A DNA stretch of 64,000 nucleotides from Medicago truncatula (GCF_003473485.1 NC_053046.1:37533832-37597831); one strand, 5' to 3'. Shown: positions 1-10,732, counted from the first letter of the stretch. Numbers and translations: made by a program. The notes: generated from the letters alone by a model not told the origin.

Positions 1-1050
1 GTTAAATAGAATCATTAGTTCAGATGTAACAACTATGGCTAGTTGTCAATTAAATTCTAAGATCAATTCATACAACTCAAATTTTCTTCTTTTGCGTTAG
101 CTTATATAGCTCCCTTTCTCAACCCAATGTCCCCTACTACAAGTTAATCACGTCATCTCCTATTGTTTCCTCCAATTACGTTATTCCTTCGTGTACATGT
201 GTCATATGGTTTCTTGTTGTGGCGCCACATGAACAAAAAGGGCAATACATTGACCAATGAGAATGCACTTCTGTTATGTATAACAATTGAGAAAGAGGCC
301 TCACGTTACTTCTATGTTGGAAAAAATGAAATACATGTCCATTATGAAACGTGAGTTAACTCACGTTAGATAGACATCAAACTGCACTTAACTCGCGTTG
401 GCTCAACGTGACTTAAATCACGTTGATGGTATCCATAACTTATGTTGGGGTTATTTTAGACAGTTTAAGGAGGGAATGAGCAAATATGATGGGGAGATGA
501 GCAATTTTCAGAATAGGAAACTATACTTCAAAGCCCATGTTGGAAAACATAAGTATATGACTATCGGGTCAAATATTCTCCAAGCCCAAAACTTTTATAT
601 TGGTAATACACAGCCCTAATCTCATAATAGTGTGTGCCACTACATTATCTCCAATCTCACCTATACGATGTACTGTATTCTGTATCTTCATTCCTCACCT
701 TTGAAATTTAATCCAATTTCTACTAGCAAAAGATCAAAGAATAAGAGAGAAATAAGAATGTTTCTACTTTCTATTTTTATTTCTCTACTATCTTCAAACT
801 TAGAAGAATGAAGATGAAATCTAGGTACCTTCGCTCATGTCAAAGGACATTGATTTCTTTTCTTATTTTTTCTTAAAAATTAAAATGCGATCCAACCCAT
901 AGAAACGACTAAACCATCGGTTTTTTGATTTTTTCCCTATTGTTGACCGGTTCTTATACTTGACAGTTTTTAGTACTGATCATACTGGATATAGGTCCGG
1001 TTTCTGGTCCAATCTATTGAACATGTCGGTCCAGTTCGGTTTTAACTACC
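1..1050. other. AT-rich intergenic stretch, no gene seen
   Basis: I see no coding region with family features here. A perfect 16-bp palindrome (CGTGAGTTAACTCACG, 350-365) recurs exactly at 11341-11356 inside a transposon terminus, so 300-450 is probably a remnant of the same element family. Near 950-1045 there is a GGTTC/CCGGTT-rich decayed block resembling old transposon ends. Confidence 0.5.
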
Positions 1051-1781
1051 TTACTAATAATATATCAAAATAACTATTATAAAATAAATAGTTAAATAGA
1101 ACAATAAATTGTACCAAAAAATAGGACAACTGAAAGAAGTAATTAAATATAAATATGCAAACACTTATTATTGACCTAATACACACGAAAACATCACAAT
1201 AATTAACTAATATAATAACTAGTGATTTACTTTACATTTATAACAACATTAATATAGTGTGGCATGGATACATCAATCACACACAAACACATACTGATAC
1301 TACGAATATACTAGTCTAATTTTCCATGGAGACTTTCCGTACACTTGACTGGTGTCCCTAACTACCCCCATTTCTACTACTGTAAAAATATTTTATACCA
1401 TTTCCACCACCACCCTTTTTCCATTATTGGTCTCCTTTCCACCCATCGAAAAGTTCTATAACTTTTCATCTCCGCCTCATTTTCCACCACCTCCTTTTCC
1501 TACTCCGGGAATGGGTATTCTGTATCCACCACCTCCCCCTTTTCCACCTTTTCCACTGCCGCCCCCTTTTCGACCGGTAGTCTGCCATCCTGTGCCCTTA
1601 GTAATACTAATATCCTTATCCCATATTGTTCCATCGACATACCCTTTTCTACAATGAATCTCTATTCCATCACCACAACCGTCATTGCTTTTCCCTTCGT
1701 TGCCCTTCAAAATTGCACCTAAGCAAGACCAGTATGCACAACAATAGTTAGTATTTGATTTTTCTATTTCCCAAACTGAAA

Positions 1782-1785
<4 letters not shown>

Positions 1786-1828
<43 letters not shown>
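1786..1828. repeat. (TA)n microsatellite in intron 2 of GRP copy 1
   Basis: About 21 TA units lie immediately upstream (in gene sense) of the exon 3 acceptor. The sister gene at 10.35 kb lacks the tract. Confidence 0.95.
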
Positions 1829-1831
<3 letters not shown>

Positions 1832-2474
1832 AAAACTACAACTTTCAACACTTTTGAACTGACTTTTTTCTTTTTAAAAATACCCTCAACTTTCAATACA
1901 AATAACACACATAACAAATATATAACAATAAATTAGATGTTAAAAAATGTGACAAACATGTTATGAATATCTGTATGTATCTGGTTTTTTTCCTTTATCA
2001 TTTAAAAAGTTTAACAAACTAGATAAATAAAATTATACTCACTTTTCATTATCCCAATTATACCCTTAAACAACTTTTTCTATAATAAATAAAGATTGTT
2101 GTTGGTGTCATTAAAAAAAAATAGATTATCTTTTTTTTATATATTGTTGGTGTCATTTAACTAAATAATCATAGTTAGTTTGGTTTGTTATTACTTGAAA
2201 GTAACAAACATTTATATTTTTAGTTTTAATATAAATCAAAATTTCATTCAAAAAATACCGTTCATAATTTTCAAACGTTGGCGTTACCTGTCTTTCCGCT
2301 AGATAGATATAAACAAAAGAAAATATTTCCACCACCACACTCATTTGTGTTTCTATCACCTTCTTGCAATAGTGTGCCTTTACCTAGCCAGTTTGCATAT
2401 TCATGTACCCCAATATTTATCTTTGATTTTTTTTGTTTCACCAGCTACAAATATAAAAGACTTCTAGTTAGATA

Positions 2475-2560
2475 CTCCTTCCGTTTCATATGAACCACAT
2501 ACATCATTAAATGAATGAACTTAAAAAGTGAATTTTGCTTATATTTAAAAACGGAGGGAG
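2475..2560. mobile_element. Stowaway-like MITE, internally deleted
   Basis: The termini CTCCTTCCGTTTC and AAACGGAGGGAG are inverted and flanked by TA on both sides, as in Tc1/mariner-type Stowaway elements. Its inner sequence ('CACATACATCATTAA..GAATGAACTTAAAAA') matches the right arm of the 146-bp element at 11470, so this is a deletion derivative. It sits in intron 1 of GRP copy 1 and is absent from copy 2. Confidence 0.75.
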
Positions 2561-2565
2561 TATAA

Positions 2566-2747
2566 GAGTAATGCTATCAACACTATCTTTTGAACACTCT
2601 CTCTAATACACTTATTTTTTTTATTGGTTTAAATCATTGTGGGTCTACACTTTGGAAATTGAACATACACAAAATTATGGGACATACATTAATTTCATCA
2701 AATAAAATAATGAGTGCTAAAATGAGTGTTGAAAGTAAGTGTTACTA
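2566..2747. mobile_element. Probable MITE in intron 1 of GRP copy 1
   Basis: The ends are imperfect inverted repeats (AGTAATGCTATCAACAC on the left, GTGTTGAAAGTAAGTGTTACT on the right). The block is absent from the sister gene, whose intron 1 is only about 94 bp. I could not define a target duplication. Confidence 0.4.
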
Positions 2748-2963
2748 GTAGTATTTCTCTAGATATAAAAGAATAAAAGCATTGTGCATATATGAAAACT
2801 ATTTTATATATATATATACATTGTTTACCTTCGGAAAGCATAATTGCCACAAGAAATATGAGAAGTAGTGCATAGAAGCACGCAGAGACAAACAACTTGG
2901 TTTTCATGCTTATTACGACAAATTAAGAGTATCTTATGAGATATGATGAACACAATCAAAATC

Positions 2964-2975
2964 TATATATATATA
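2964..2975 (-). promoter_or_regulatory. TATA box of GRP copy 1
   Basis: TATATATATATA lies 57 bp upstream of the ATG. A CTCTT motif (one of two short motifs reported in nodulin promoters) lies about 20 bp upstream of the ATG on the gene strand. It is too short to be conclusive. Confidence 0.5.
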
Positions 2976-3180
2976 ATGATCATGAGACACTAACTATAAG
3001 CAACAAATAATATATAATGATCATGAGACACTAAATATAAGAGGACCAAAAAGAACATTATTAGATAGAGTACATTGTACAGCAAAAAAAAAAGATAATA
3101 TATCTTGATTCTTTGATAAAAAAAAATATAGAATATAATATTTTGTTAAGTAATTGCGAGGATAATTGGTCATTAACAAA

Positions 3181-4149
3181 GTGGACGGTCCCGTCCCGTT
3201 TAGGCTCGTCCCGCATAAGTCTGATCAAAACGGGATGAGACGAGACGATTCAAATTAGGCGGTCGAGTCTAAAATTCACCCAGCCCAGTTTAGTGGTGGA
3301 CATACGAGTTGGCGGACCGGTCTGTCAAACAAAAAAAAAATTAGAGGAAAAAACTACAACTTTTTTTAATGCATTTTTTTACAACTTAATTGTAACAAAA
3401 AAACTAAGTTGCTTTTATCACAAAAAAATATAAAAGAATAGACATCAAATAAATTTATTGTAAAAACAAGATAATTAAAAAAATTGTAACATAAAACAAA
3501 TCCTAAAATAAATCCAACAATCAAAATAGGGGACTTCTATGGTACACCCGTAAATTACGGTGTACCAGTACTCTCGCTTACAATTTTTATAAATTAACTA
3601 TCATTTTTTATGAAGAAAATAGGTGTTTGTTGACATGTATATTTTGGAAAATATCATTTTATATGAAAGAACATCATTTCATTTTTTATAAAAATCATAC
3701 TAATTTTTTTACATTTTATGGTAAAAAAATACTCAAAATTCTCTATTATGAGTAATAAAAATTCTGAAAAATTAAATTTTATTGCGTTGACGTTTTTGGT
3801 AAATAAGATTTAGTTATTATAAATATAAATGATAAAAAATAATATTTTTTCCTCAAAAAACAACTCATTTAACCATTAATTTAAAGAATGAGTGTACCGG
3901 TACACTCAAATATATTGGGTGTACCATAGAATTTGCCATCAAAATAAATCAAAAATGATAAAATAATTCTAAATAAAAAAAAAAAAGAACAACGAGTTAA
4001 GTGGTCTGGCCCGCCCCGCCCTGTTTTTTCAACGAGTTAAGCGGAGCAAGCCAACTATATAAAGCGAGTTCAAAAGTTTAACCCAGCCCGTAAAAAATAG
4101 CAGGCTAAACGGGCCGACCCGATGATTAGGCCCGTTTTACCACCCTATA
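3181..4149. mobile_element. Decayed non-autonomous element with GC-rich ends (hAT-like?)
   Basis: GC-rich blocks at 3181-3320 (CCCGTCCCGTTTAGGCTCG) and 4000-4149 bracket an AT-rich interior. Read on the minus strand, the right end begins TATAGGGTGGTAAAACGGGC, the look of many plant hAT-type termini. The 3529-3937 MITE is nested inside. The left boundary and target duplication are not clear. Confidence 0.3.
3529..3937. mobile_element. Mutator-like MITE with perfect 9-bp target duplication
   Basis: The inverted termini share TTCTATGGTACACCC (left GGGGACTTCTATGGTACACC, right GGTGTACCATAGAATTTGCC). The element is flanked by the direct repeat ATCAAAATA at 3520-3528 and 3938-3946, 9/9 identical. 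Subterminal inverted sequence continues (GTGTACCAGTAC / GTGTACCGGTACAC). It has no coding capacity. A 9-bp duplication and G-initial termini are typical of Mutator-like elements. A truncated relative starts at 54224. Confidence 0.85.
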
Positions 4150-4219
4150 TTTTACGAGTATTACTTTTTCCACCCTATGGCCTTCTCGCGCGCCCTATGC
4201 AAATTACCAACATGCCCTT

Positions 4220-5439
4220 CAGATTATATAATCCGGATTATCTATACGTATTTCAGAATATAGAATCCGGACAATTGCGAAGTATAAAAGGAACTCCCCC
4301 CCCCCCCCCCCCCCCTCCATTTTTACAGTTTCACTTTCAACATTCTCTCTCTGTCTTACCATGAGTTTAAACTCACTTTATTAATTTTAATTATTTGCAG
4401 TGGCGTGGAAAATTAAAATGCATCAGCAACGGAAAGAAGATAGAAGCAATGCATGATGATGACACCAGACCTATCATGGCTGCACGATGGTGAGAGAACA
4501 GATTGCTGGGCACCGGCCTTGGTTGGCTCCAGGATACTAGCTCAGGAGTTGGGAGAGATTGCAGTTCATGGTGTGGAGGCAGAAGCAGGATACATCGAGT
4601 GGTCTTACCAGGTGTCTCATCCACGCATGATTCTTCCCGACATGCCGATACCGGTTCCGAGGCCACCGGAGTGTGAGATCCTTGATGCGCGAGCTGCTCA
4701 GGAGGAAGGAGACCTTGCGTACTTACAACTTAGCGGAAGGATGAGCCGCATCAGAGACCACATCTATGCTGTGATGAGAATTGGTCTGGTGCCAAAAGGG
4801 ACTGAGGAATGGCAGCATCTGGAGGATGCGTTGAGAGAGGTGCATGATGAGAAAGTTTACCGTCGTTGGGGAGCTACTGTGGGTGCCAGAGGTGGTAGAG
4901 GTGGCGATGGTACGGGTGTAGTTATTAGGGGCTGATAGTATTGTATTGTATGTTTATGTTTGAACATTTTGAATGCTTTTGAATTATGTAACACTTGGAT
5001 AATTTTTAATTATATTTGATTAATGTTTTGTTCAAAAATTATGTTGTGTTGATGATTTTGATGTTTAGAAGTTCGATTTACTGTTAGAACATGTCACCGG
5101 CATGATATGTCTATTTGGAACCAAGCAAAATGCGCAAAAACAGAGGGCTTCTGCCTCTGTATTGATGCAGTCCGGATTATATAATCCGGACATGTTTAGC
5201 ACATTCCGGATTATATAATTCGGCATCATCGTTCACCCCCCTTTTGTTGACTTTCAACGAGGTGATTTACACGTTTCAGATTATATAATCCGGAAGCTAT
5301 CTAAGTTTTTCGGATTATATAATCCGGAACAATATATTCATAACTGACATCATCATCCATCAGGGTGGATCAAGTGCCAAAATACACGAATAAATCCGGA
5401 ATTAATATTCGGGAATGGATTCAGATTATATAATCCGGA
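4220..5439. repeat. Dispersed 18-bp palindrome CCGGATTATATAATCCGG
   Basis: Full or near-full copies lie at about 4220, 5172, 5204, 5278, 5310 and 5421, all inside the element and outside its ORF. Weaker copies occur near 4250 and 5396. The related element at 23741 has the same outer half-sites with altered cores (GATTACGTAATC, GATTATGTAATC). They may be subterminal transposase sites or simply family-specific repeats. Confidence 0.85.
4453..4935 (+). CDS. Captured 160-residue ORF, plant-mobile-domain (PMD)-like C-terminal fragment
   Basis: This uninterrupted ORF is clearly richer in GC than its surroundings. It encodes an acidic protein with GVEAEAGYIEWSYQVSHPRM and a Pro-rich VPRPPECE segment, then RAAQEEGDLAYLQLSGRMSR, a predicted helical stretch, and a Gly/Arg-rich tail (GARGGRGGDG). 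From memory, this resembles the C-terminal part of PMD proteins carried by Mutator-like elements in legumes; no domain search was possible. It has no signal peptide or membrane segment and lacks the N-terminal PMD core. The start Met is uncertain: the first of three Met codons in a row is taken. It sits centrally between the inverted termini, so it probably travels with the element. It may be a Pack-MULE-type capture or a deletion remnant of a larger autonomous element. Confidence 0.5.
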   Translation: MMMTPDLSWLHDGERTDCWAPALVGSRILAQELGEIAVHGVEAEAGYIEWSYQVSHPRMILPDMPIPVPRPPECEILDARAAQEEGDLAYLQLSGRMSRIRDHIYAVMRIGLVPKGTEEWQHLEDALREVHDEKVYRRWGATVGARGGRGGDGTGVVIRG

Positions 5440-5505
5440 CTAGGGGTATTATGGGAAAGAAATAGGGCGCGTGAGGAAAGATATAGGGTGGGAAAAGTAA
5501 TACTC

Positions 5506-6311
5506 TTTTAGGGTCTAAAGTCTATGTTTGTTTATATGGTGAAACTACATTAAAGCCTACGTCCAACTATAAACATTTATTTCTAGCTTTTATTTTATTT
5601 TATACTCTTGTGACAAAATTTCTGGAAATTTATTTAGCGTCGCATTATAGGCTGACGCAAATTGGCTGTAAATTTCAACAAATTCCTGGAAAAAATGGAT
5701 GTATTATATTGCATAGAAGAGTGATTTCAACAAATTCATTGACTATAGCGTTAAATTTTTCTGTAAAATTAATGAGAAGAGAAATTTTTGAGGTTTGAAA
5801 TGAAGAGAAATAAGGGTCTTTTTACTTCTTGTGTTTCCTGTTTTCATTTCCATTGGTATATAAATATTAGAGAATACATAATGTAAGGTTTTGAAAATGT
5901 TGCAAAGGAGATTCAACATTTCTGAAGATTCTAAAAAATGTTAAAACATTGTTCTGAGTAATTTTAGAACTTTGTTCTCTGTGGTTAGATTTCGTATTCT
6001 CTCTATCACAATTAAAAAGAAAAATTCCTAACCAAATGTCAATTATATCATCCATTTACTAGACTTTTCTTGCTAGTTTCCTCTACATGTCCTTTTCATT
6101 TCTCTATACCACATGGTTTTACCAAACAAATGTCGGAACGTGTGCAATTTGGACTACAACATAAAGTGTTTTGATTTGTCAACGCGGTTGGCACAACCGC
6201 GATTGAGGCTACATCAGATATCATGACACGATCGCTCTTGTCCACAGCCTCTATTTAAAATCCTGGAAACTATATGCAAAGGAATAATTATAGTCGATGA
6301 TTGACAGGTAC
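5506..6311. other. Intergenic; 80-bp block shared with 19259-19340
   Basis: The block starting GTCTATGTTTGTTTATATGG (5519-5600) recurs at 19259-19340 with a few changes, a dispersed repeat of unknown type. A short hairpin CGCGGTTGGCACAACCGCG lies at about 6183. The rest has no gene signal. Confidence 0.5.
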
Positions 6312-6590
6312 CTTGGAAGCAAGAAGAGGAGCAGTTTCTCTCATATCAAAAGCCTTTGCTACACAATTAGCTAACCTAAGAAGCATAAAGGCACCACCAC
6401 CAATACCACTTGAAGCTGAACTGACAACCCCCAAACAAAGAGCAGCAGCCACAACTGCATCAACTGCATGTCCCCCTTCATGGATAGCAGCCATCCCGAT
6501 CTTTGAGAATCGATGGTCATCGGCTGCAACAGCTCCATGATGAGCAATGATTACTTCGTTTCTTGTTTTTGTGAGTCCATTTTTGGCAGA
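6312..6590 (-). pseudogene. Gamma-glutamyl transpeptidase, isolated N-terminal exon
   Basis: The minus-strand frame reads HHGAVAADDHRFSKIGMAAI, GGHAVDAVVAAALCLGVVS, SGIGGGAFMLLRLAN and AFDMRETAPLLASK, the conserved N-terminal block of plant GGT (removal of gamma-glutamyl groups from glutathione and its conjugates; vacuolar or apoplastic). It ends at a good splice donor (AAG|GTACCTG), so it is a genuine exon boundary. No following exon is found down to 5.5 kb, and the region with the catalytic threonine and small subunit is missing. The SGIGGGAF motif is intact. Upstream sequence in frame is open but not family-like. This is best read as a truncated duplicate of a GGT gene. Confidence 0.75.
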
Positions 6591-8346
6591 AGCATAGGCC
6601 AAATTGGAAACAAAGAGGAAGCATGTGATATTCTCAATTATATACAGGTTACAACAATAACTTGGCTGATCACAAATTAAAGTCAGCACTGATTCAGAGA
6701 GATATTCTCAATTCAAATTCAAATATTGCTAACTGAAAATCTATAGAAAAACTGCATCAGTGATGACTGATGAGCAATTGAATTCTCTAATTCAAAGTTA
6801 AATATTGTTAGATGAATATCTGCACAATAATTGCAGCAATCAGTTCACTGATCTTACACATATTGATATATCAAGGCATCTCTTCCATCTTCATTAGTGA
6901 TTAGACTTTAAGAATATCAAGGCAATTCGTTTGTTCAGGGAGCTAGATGCATACATAACCTATTTAAAATAAGAATGCAAGTCACAAACTCAACTTAATA
7001 GATGCAAGCAACATATATGTAGATCATAGAACAAGCACAAATAAATGACATCAAGCCAATATGATTCAACTACTCTTAACTATTATTCAAGTCAAGACGC
7101 AAAAATACGATGTTTTTGAAAATCCAACCTGACAAATCATCGAATTCCGCACACACTAATGCAAATATGGCAACCCAAATTTTGCTGCAAACAAGAAGAA
7201 AATTTTAAATAAAATCTTTCTCCCAACAATGCACATGTGTTCAGATTGGACAAATGAACACTACCTGAGCACATGCTCATTGAAATGCCATCACCCTCTT
7301 AACTTTGACACCTCTAAGTCACATACAAGCAAGGGGAAGTAAAGATCAAGTATGCATGCTTATAGTTTCTGTTCAGTTTTTTTTATTATATTAGAATCAA
7401 ATGAAGATCACATTAATTAAAATTTTGAGTACATTAGTTCATTATAAGAAACAGAACATATTATGATAAAAATTAGATAAAGACATAAAAAAAAAAACTA
7501 TAATATTGAACAAATAATTGAAACTCAAGTGTTAGAACACCCTTAATCCCGCCTGAAGATTCACTTGCTTGGGTTTGTGATTATCATGAAGGAGATATTC
7601 GCGTTTCAATGGATGATTGGATTGATATGAACTATAATTATTATGAGTTCCTAGTGTTATTGGTCAGATAATTTTTCCATTCTAAGGCATTCATAGATGT
7701 CATGATTTGTTGTATGCATGTGTCGTATGGATGTATCACTTTGATTAGAGTCACTTGGAGTTTGTTATTGTAGTTGCAAGTTGGTTAGGATTAATTGCAT
7801 GTTGCTTAAGATTAGTTAGCTTTGTTAAGATCGTTATATAATAGTGTATCTTACACCAAGTGTAATCAACTTTTCTCATTCTATCAATTCCAAATAATAA
7901 ATCTGTCTAAATTCATTTCTTTAAGGTATTCTTATTTGGTGTTTGTAATTGAAACCTATTGTACTAGCTGATATAACTTTTGCAATATCTTGCCAAATCT
8001 TTTTATCCATCTTTGCAAACATCGATCAAACGAAGTGCTGAGTTAATGTTTCCCTTCCTTATTATCAGTTGGATGGATAGGAAATGACGCTATAACACCC
8101 ATCGTTGGTGAGCATGATCCTTATATTCATGTATATTTACATTTTTAAATATACATTCATCTATACTAACAAATAAGTAATTAGATTTCTTCAAAAAAAA
8201 AAAAAAAAAAACAAATAAGTGATATAATTTACAGACTAATTTGCTAGTAAATGTTCTATTTTAATTTGCATTTGTTCCTTTGCCAAGCAGATAATGATTT
8301 ATATCCTCACGCAACGTATGAATGTACCAAAGCACATCATACTTCT
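6591..8346. other. Intergenic DNA, no gene recognised
   Basis: AT-rich DNA with stops in all frames. Around 7540-7920 the sequence has the texture of an old copia-type LTR (repeated GTTAGTT/GTTAAGA, a TATAATAG box, then a short transcribed-looking stretch), but I could not find matching ends. A run of about 20 A is at 8193-8212. Confidence 0.4.
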
Positions 8347-9105
8347 TCATTGATTGTCACCTAGGATCCTATGATTTCTCCAACTCCACACCCACCACCA
8401 CAAGGCATACAGAAAGACTTGAGGAGGTTGAGATTGAAGACCCTCCTTAATCCAATCTTTAGTCATCGATATTGAGAAGAAGTGTCGAGTATACCTTATA
8501 GAAATAGTTTTACATATCTCTCGCGCAAAGTGACAATCCCTTAAGCAATGTAATGCATCTTCATTAGTTAGAAGACAACTACCACATAGAGCATTATCCG
8601 TGAGATTGCACCTTGTTGACAAGAACTGCATCATGGAGGCAGAGTCAAACAAAGTGTTGGATTTTTGCAGGCGCCTTAATTCTCCAAACCGAATTCCAAT
8701 CATTTTTCATGTTCCAAGTTCTATTGCGAGCTAACAACCAATCATAGCCAGATTTACAGGTATAAACCCTTGTCTTAGAGTCATTCCATATCCACATATC
8801 TTGTTTCTCTTCACTATAAGTAACAGGAGGAGGGTGTTGGTCAACAAGTTGAACAATATTAGAAGGTACATTGGTCATTAAAGCATTCCAATTCCAACAA
8901 CCATTTGAACCAACATCCCTAAGCGTTAGATGAGTATCTGAGATATTGACAAAATCAACCTTGTGACACAATCTCCCCATCTTAGTCCAATCAGAAAACC
9001 AAAATGAATAATTTCCGTCACTAATATGGTAACTAAAACCTTCTATAAGATTTTTAGCTGCCTCCAATATACTTCTCCAAACTAGAGAAGGACTTCTCGT
9101 TTCTT
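8347..9105 (-). pseudogene. LINE-type fragment: zf-RVT region of a non-LTR retroelement
   Basis: The minus-strand frame opens SPSLVWRSILEAAKNLIEG and continues with YSFWFSDW. It reads on through MWIWNDSKTRVYTCKSGYDW to WRIKAPAKIQHFV, the linker and zinc-binding region that follows reverse transcriptase in plant LINEs. A TGG-to-TGA nonsense change follows HFV. The sequence resumes in another frame with CGSCLLTNEDALHCLRDCHFA, where the Cys/His pattern is visible, then ALWWWVWSWRNH, where the RNase H domain would start. The RT domain and most of RNase H are absent. It is a dead 5'- and 3'-truncated piece. Confidence 0.75.
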
Positions 9106-9489
9106 CGCTGCAATGTTAATGGCCTCCGGATCTGCAATGTTCACGCCCAACTCTTTGATTGAAAAATTAATCTTTCAATATGAATCAAATGAACACCGCA
9201 AAAAAACGGAAAATCAAACAACGCCGCACAAGACGACGAACAACAAACCACCACACTTAGATGATAAATCACAAAGAAAAAACTTAGATCCATGTGAAAA
9301 TAACTTATTTAGATTGAAATATAGAGAAAAAGATGAAGAGGGGTGATTTTAGGTCAAGAATCGACTCAAAACCACCCCTCAATGAAGAAATTGGAAGAGA
9401 AAATCTAGAGAGAAAAAATTAGGGCCGACTTGTTGGAGAGAGAGTGAAGTACAATCATCAATTCATAGCAAGTACACATATTATAGAAT
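9106..9489. other. Intergenic DNA, no supported gene
   Basis: A 77-codon plus-strand ORF (9113-9346) is Asn/Lys-rich and shows no domain, signal or neighbour support. The stretch lies between the LINE fragment and GRP duplication copy B. Confidence 0.4.
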
Positions 9490-10035
9490 TGATCGCAATA
9501 TTACTAATATATCAAGATAACTATTACAAAAAATGAAATTAATCACAATATTACTAATATATCAAGATAACTATTATAAAATAATTAGTGAAAAGAGGAC
9601 AATAGATTCAGAAAAATGGACAATAGAAAGATGTAACCAAATATGAACATGCACACACATATTATTGACCTAATACATACTAAAACATCACAATAAGTAC
9701 TGAAGCACATATATACACATAAAATCAACGAAAATAATAATTAGTGATTTATTATTCTTATACTTGATTCATACTAAAACTATGGGGTTCATTCTTTATT
9801 TTACATTTATTATAGCTTAGATATTGTGCAGCATGATACATCACACACACACACACGTGGGCTTGAATACATTATACAAGTATATGTGTCTAGTTTTTTA
9901 TGGAGGGTTTCCCCACACTTGACTGGTGTCCCTAACTGTCACCCCCATTTTTACCACCGTAAAAATATTTAACCCAATATTTAATAACATTTTCAAAACT
10001 AGTCGCCTTTCCACCATCGAAAAGTTCTATAACTT

Positions 10036-10677
10036 TCAATTATCTCCCACTTTTCCACCGTCTCCTTTTCCACCACCGGGAATGGGTATTTTGTATCCAC
10101 CACCACCCCCTTTTCCACCTTTACCACCCTTTCCACCGCCACCCCCTTTTCCACCACTAGCCCACCACCCTCTACCCCAAGTATGGTCCTTCTGCCATGT
10201 TACATCGATATACCCTTTTCCACAATGACCCTCTATTCCATCACCACATCCGTCATTGTTTTCTCCTTTGTTGCCATTCCAGATTGCACCTAAGTCTGAC
10301 CAATATGCACAATAATGGTTAGTATTTGATTTTTCTATTTCTCAAACTAAAAATAAATGTTTTTTATTTGATATAAACAAAAGAAAAAATTTCTACAACC
10401 AAACTCGTTTGTGTTTCTATCGCCGCCTTGCAATATTGTACCTCTGCTTAGCCAATTTTCATATCCATGTACCTCAATATTTATATTTGATTTTTTTGTT
10501 TCAGCAGCTGCAAATATAAAACACTTCTTATTAAATATAATATAAAAGAATAAAACGATTGCACATATATGAAAACTATTTTGTATATATACAATGTTTA
10601 CCATTGAAAGGCATAATTGCCACAAGAAATATGCATAGTGTATAGAAGCACGCAAAGACAAACAACTTGGTTTTCAT
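10036..10677 (-). CDS. Glycine-rich secreted protein, nodule GRP-like, probably intact
   Basis: Three exons are predicted: 10602-10677, 10400-10507 and 10036-10334, giving 160 residues. Exon 1 encodes a hydrophobic signal peptide (MKTKLFVFACFYTLCIFLVA). Exon 2 encodes a polar block with AAETKKSN, GYENWLSRGTI and GGDRNTNE. Exon 3 encodes CAYWSDLGAIWNGN, then DGCGDGIEGHCGKGYIDV, then a Gly/Lys tail of GGK and KGG units, with an IPIPGGGK insert. The introns are short (94 and about 65 bp) and phase 1. The exon 3 acceptor used by the sister copy (TTTTTAG, exon from 10346) would here give a TGA in the second codon. An AG 12 nt further on (exon from 10334) keeps the frame open, so I use it. The protein is expected to be secreted, and the Cys pairs suggest disulfides. 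Assignment to nodule-specific GRPs is by resemblance. Confidence 0.65.
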
Positions 10678-10732
10678 CCTTATTACGACAATTAAGAGTA
10701 TCTTGTGAGATATTATGAACACAATAAAAAAC

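Larger units (their letters stand above)
1477..2907 (-). pseudogene. Glycine-rich secreted protein, nodule GRP-like, frameshifted copy
   Basis: Three exons can be traced by comparison with the copy at 10.0-10.7 kb. Exon 1 (2829-2907) encodes a signal peptide starting MKTKLFVSACFYALLLIFLV and ends at a GT donor in phase 1. Exon 2 starts at 2444 after a TAG acceptor. Exon 3 (1477-1775) holds the Cys-containing block (CGDGIE, HCRKGY) and a Gly/Lys-rich tail. Exon 2 has eight A where the sister copy has seven. This shifts the frame, and a TGA follows about 14 codons later, so the ancestral protein cannot be made. The Gly tail also stops about eight codons earlier than in the sister. Intron 2 carries a long TA tract just before the exon 3 acceptor. 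The family match to Medicago nodule-specific GRPs (secreted, expressed in symbiotic cells) is recognition from memory. A sequencing error in the A run is the alternative explanation. Confidence 0.65.
1051..3180. repeat. Segmental duplication, copy A (GRP unit)
   Basis: This segment aligns by eye with 9490-10945. Matches include the AT-rich block downstream of the gene ('TTATTGACCTAATACA'), the three exons, and the upstream block ending 'TAATTGCGAGGATAA'. Copy A is longer because both introns have expanded: two MITE-like insertions in intron 1 and about 0.5 kb of AT-rich DNA in intron 2. A 45-bp unit containing 'ATAATGATCATGAGACACTAA' is tandemly repeated around 2970-3050. The same arrangement exists in copy B, so it predates the duplication. 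Confidence 0.75.
4156..5505 (+). mobile_element. Mutator-like element carrying a captured ORF
   Basis: The terminal inverted repeats are about 42 bp: left starts GAGTATTACTTTTTCCACCC, right ends GGGTGGGAAAAGTAATACTC, and the inner part matches as CGCGCCCTAT / ATAGGGCGCG. The same termini flank 23741-24573, which has a 9-bp target duplication. Here the flanks (ATATTTTAC and TTTTAGGGT) do not match at 9 bp, so a flank has been lost or rearranged. The interior holds a 160-codon ORF, a run of about 20 C near 4296-4315, and at least six copies of an 18-bp palindrome. No transposase is present, so it is non-autonomous. Confidence 0.75.

Noticed and set aside
163..619. Two short ORFs near the left edge
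   Set aside because: No domain, signal peptide, splice or neighbour support; one overlaps a transposon-like palindrome.
1352..1657. Pro-rich plus-strand ORF
   Set aside because: Complement of the Gly/Lys-rich exon 3 of GRP copy 1; the similar ORF at 9926-10228 is the complement of copy 2.
4220..5439. CRISPR-like spaced repeats
   Set aside because: Plant nuclear DNA, irregular spacing, palindromes inside a transposon.
7540..7920. Possible old copia LTR
   Set aside because: Promoter-like texture only; no inverted TG..CA ends or target duplication could be found.
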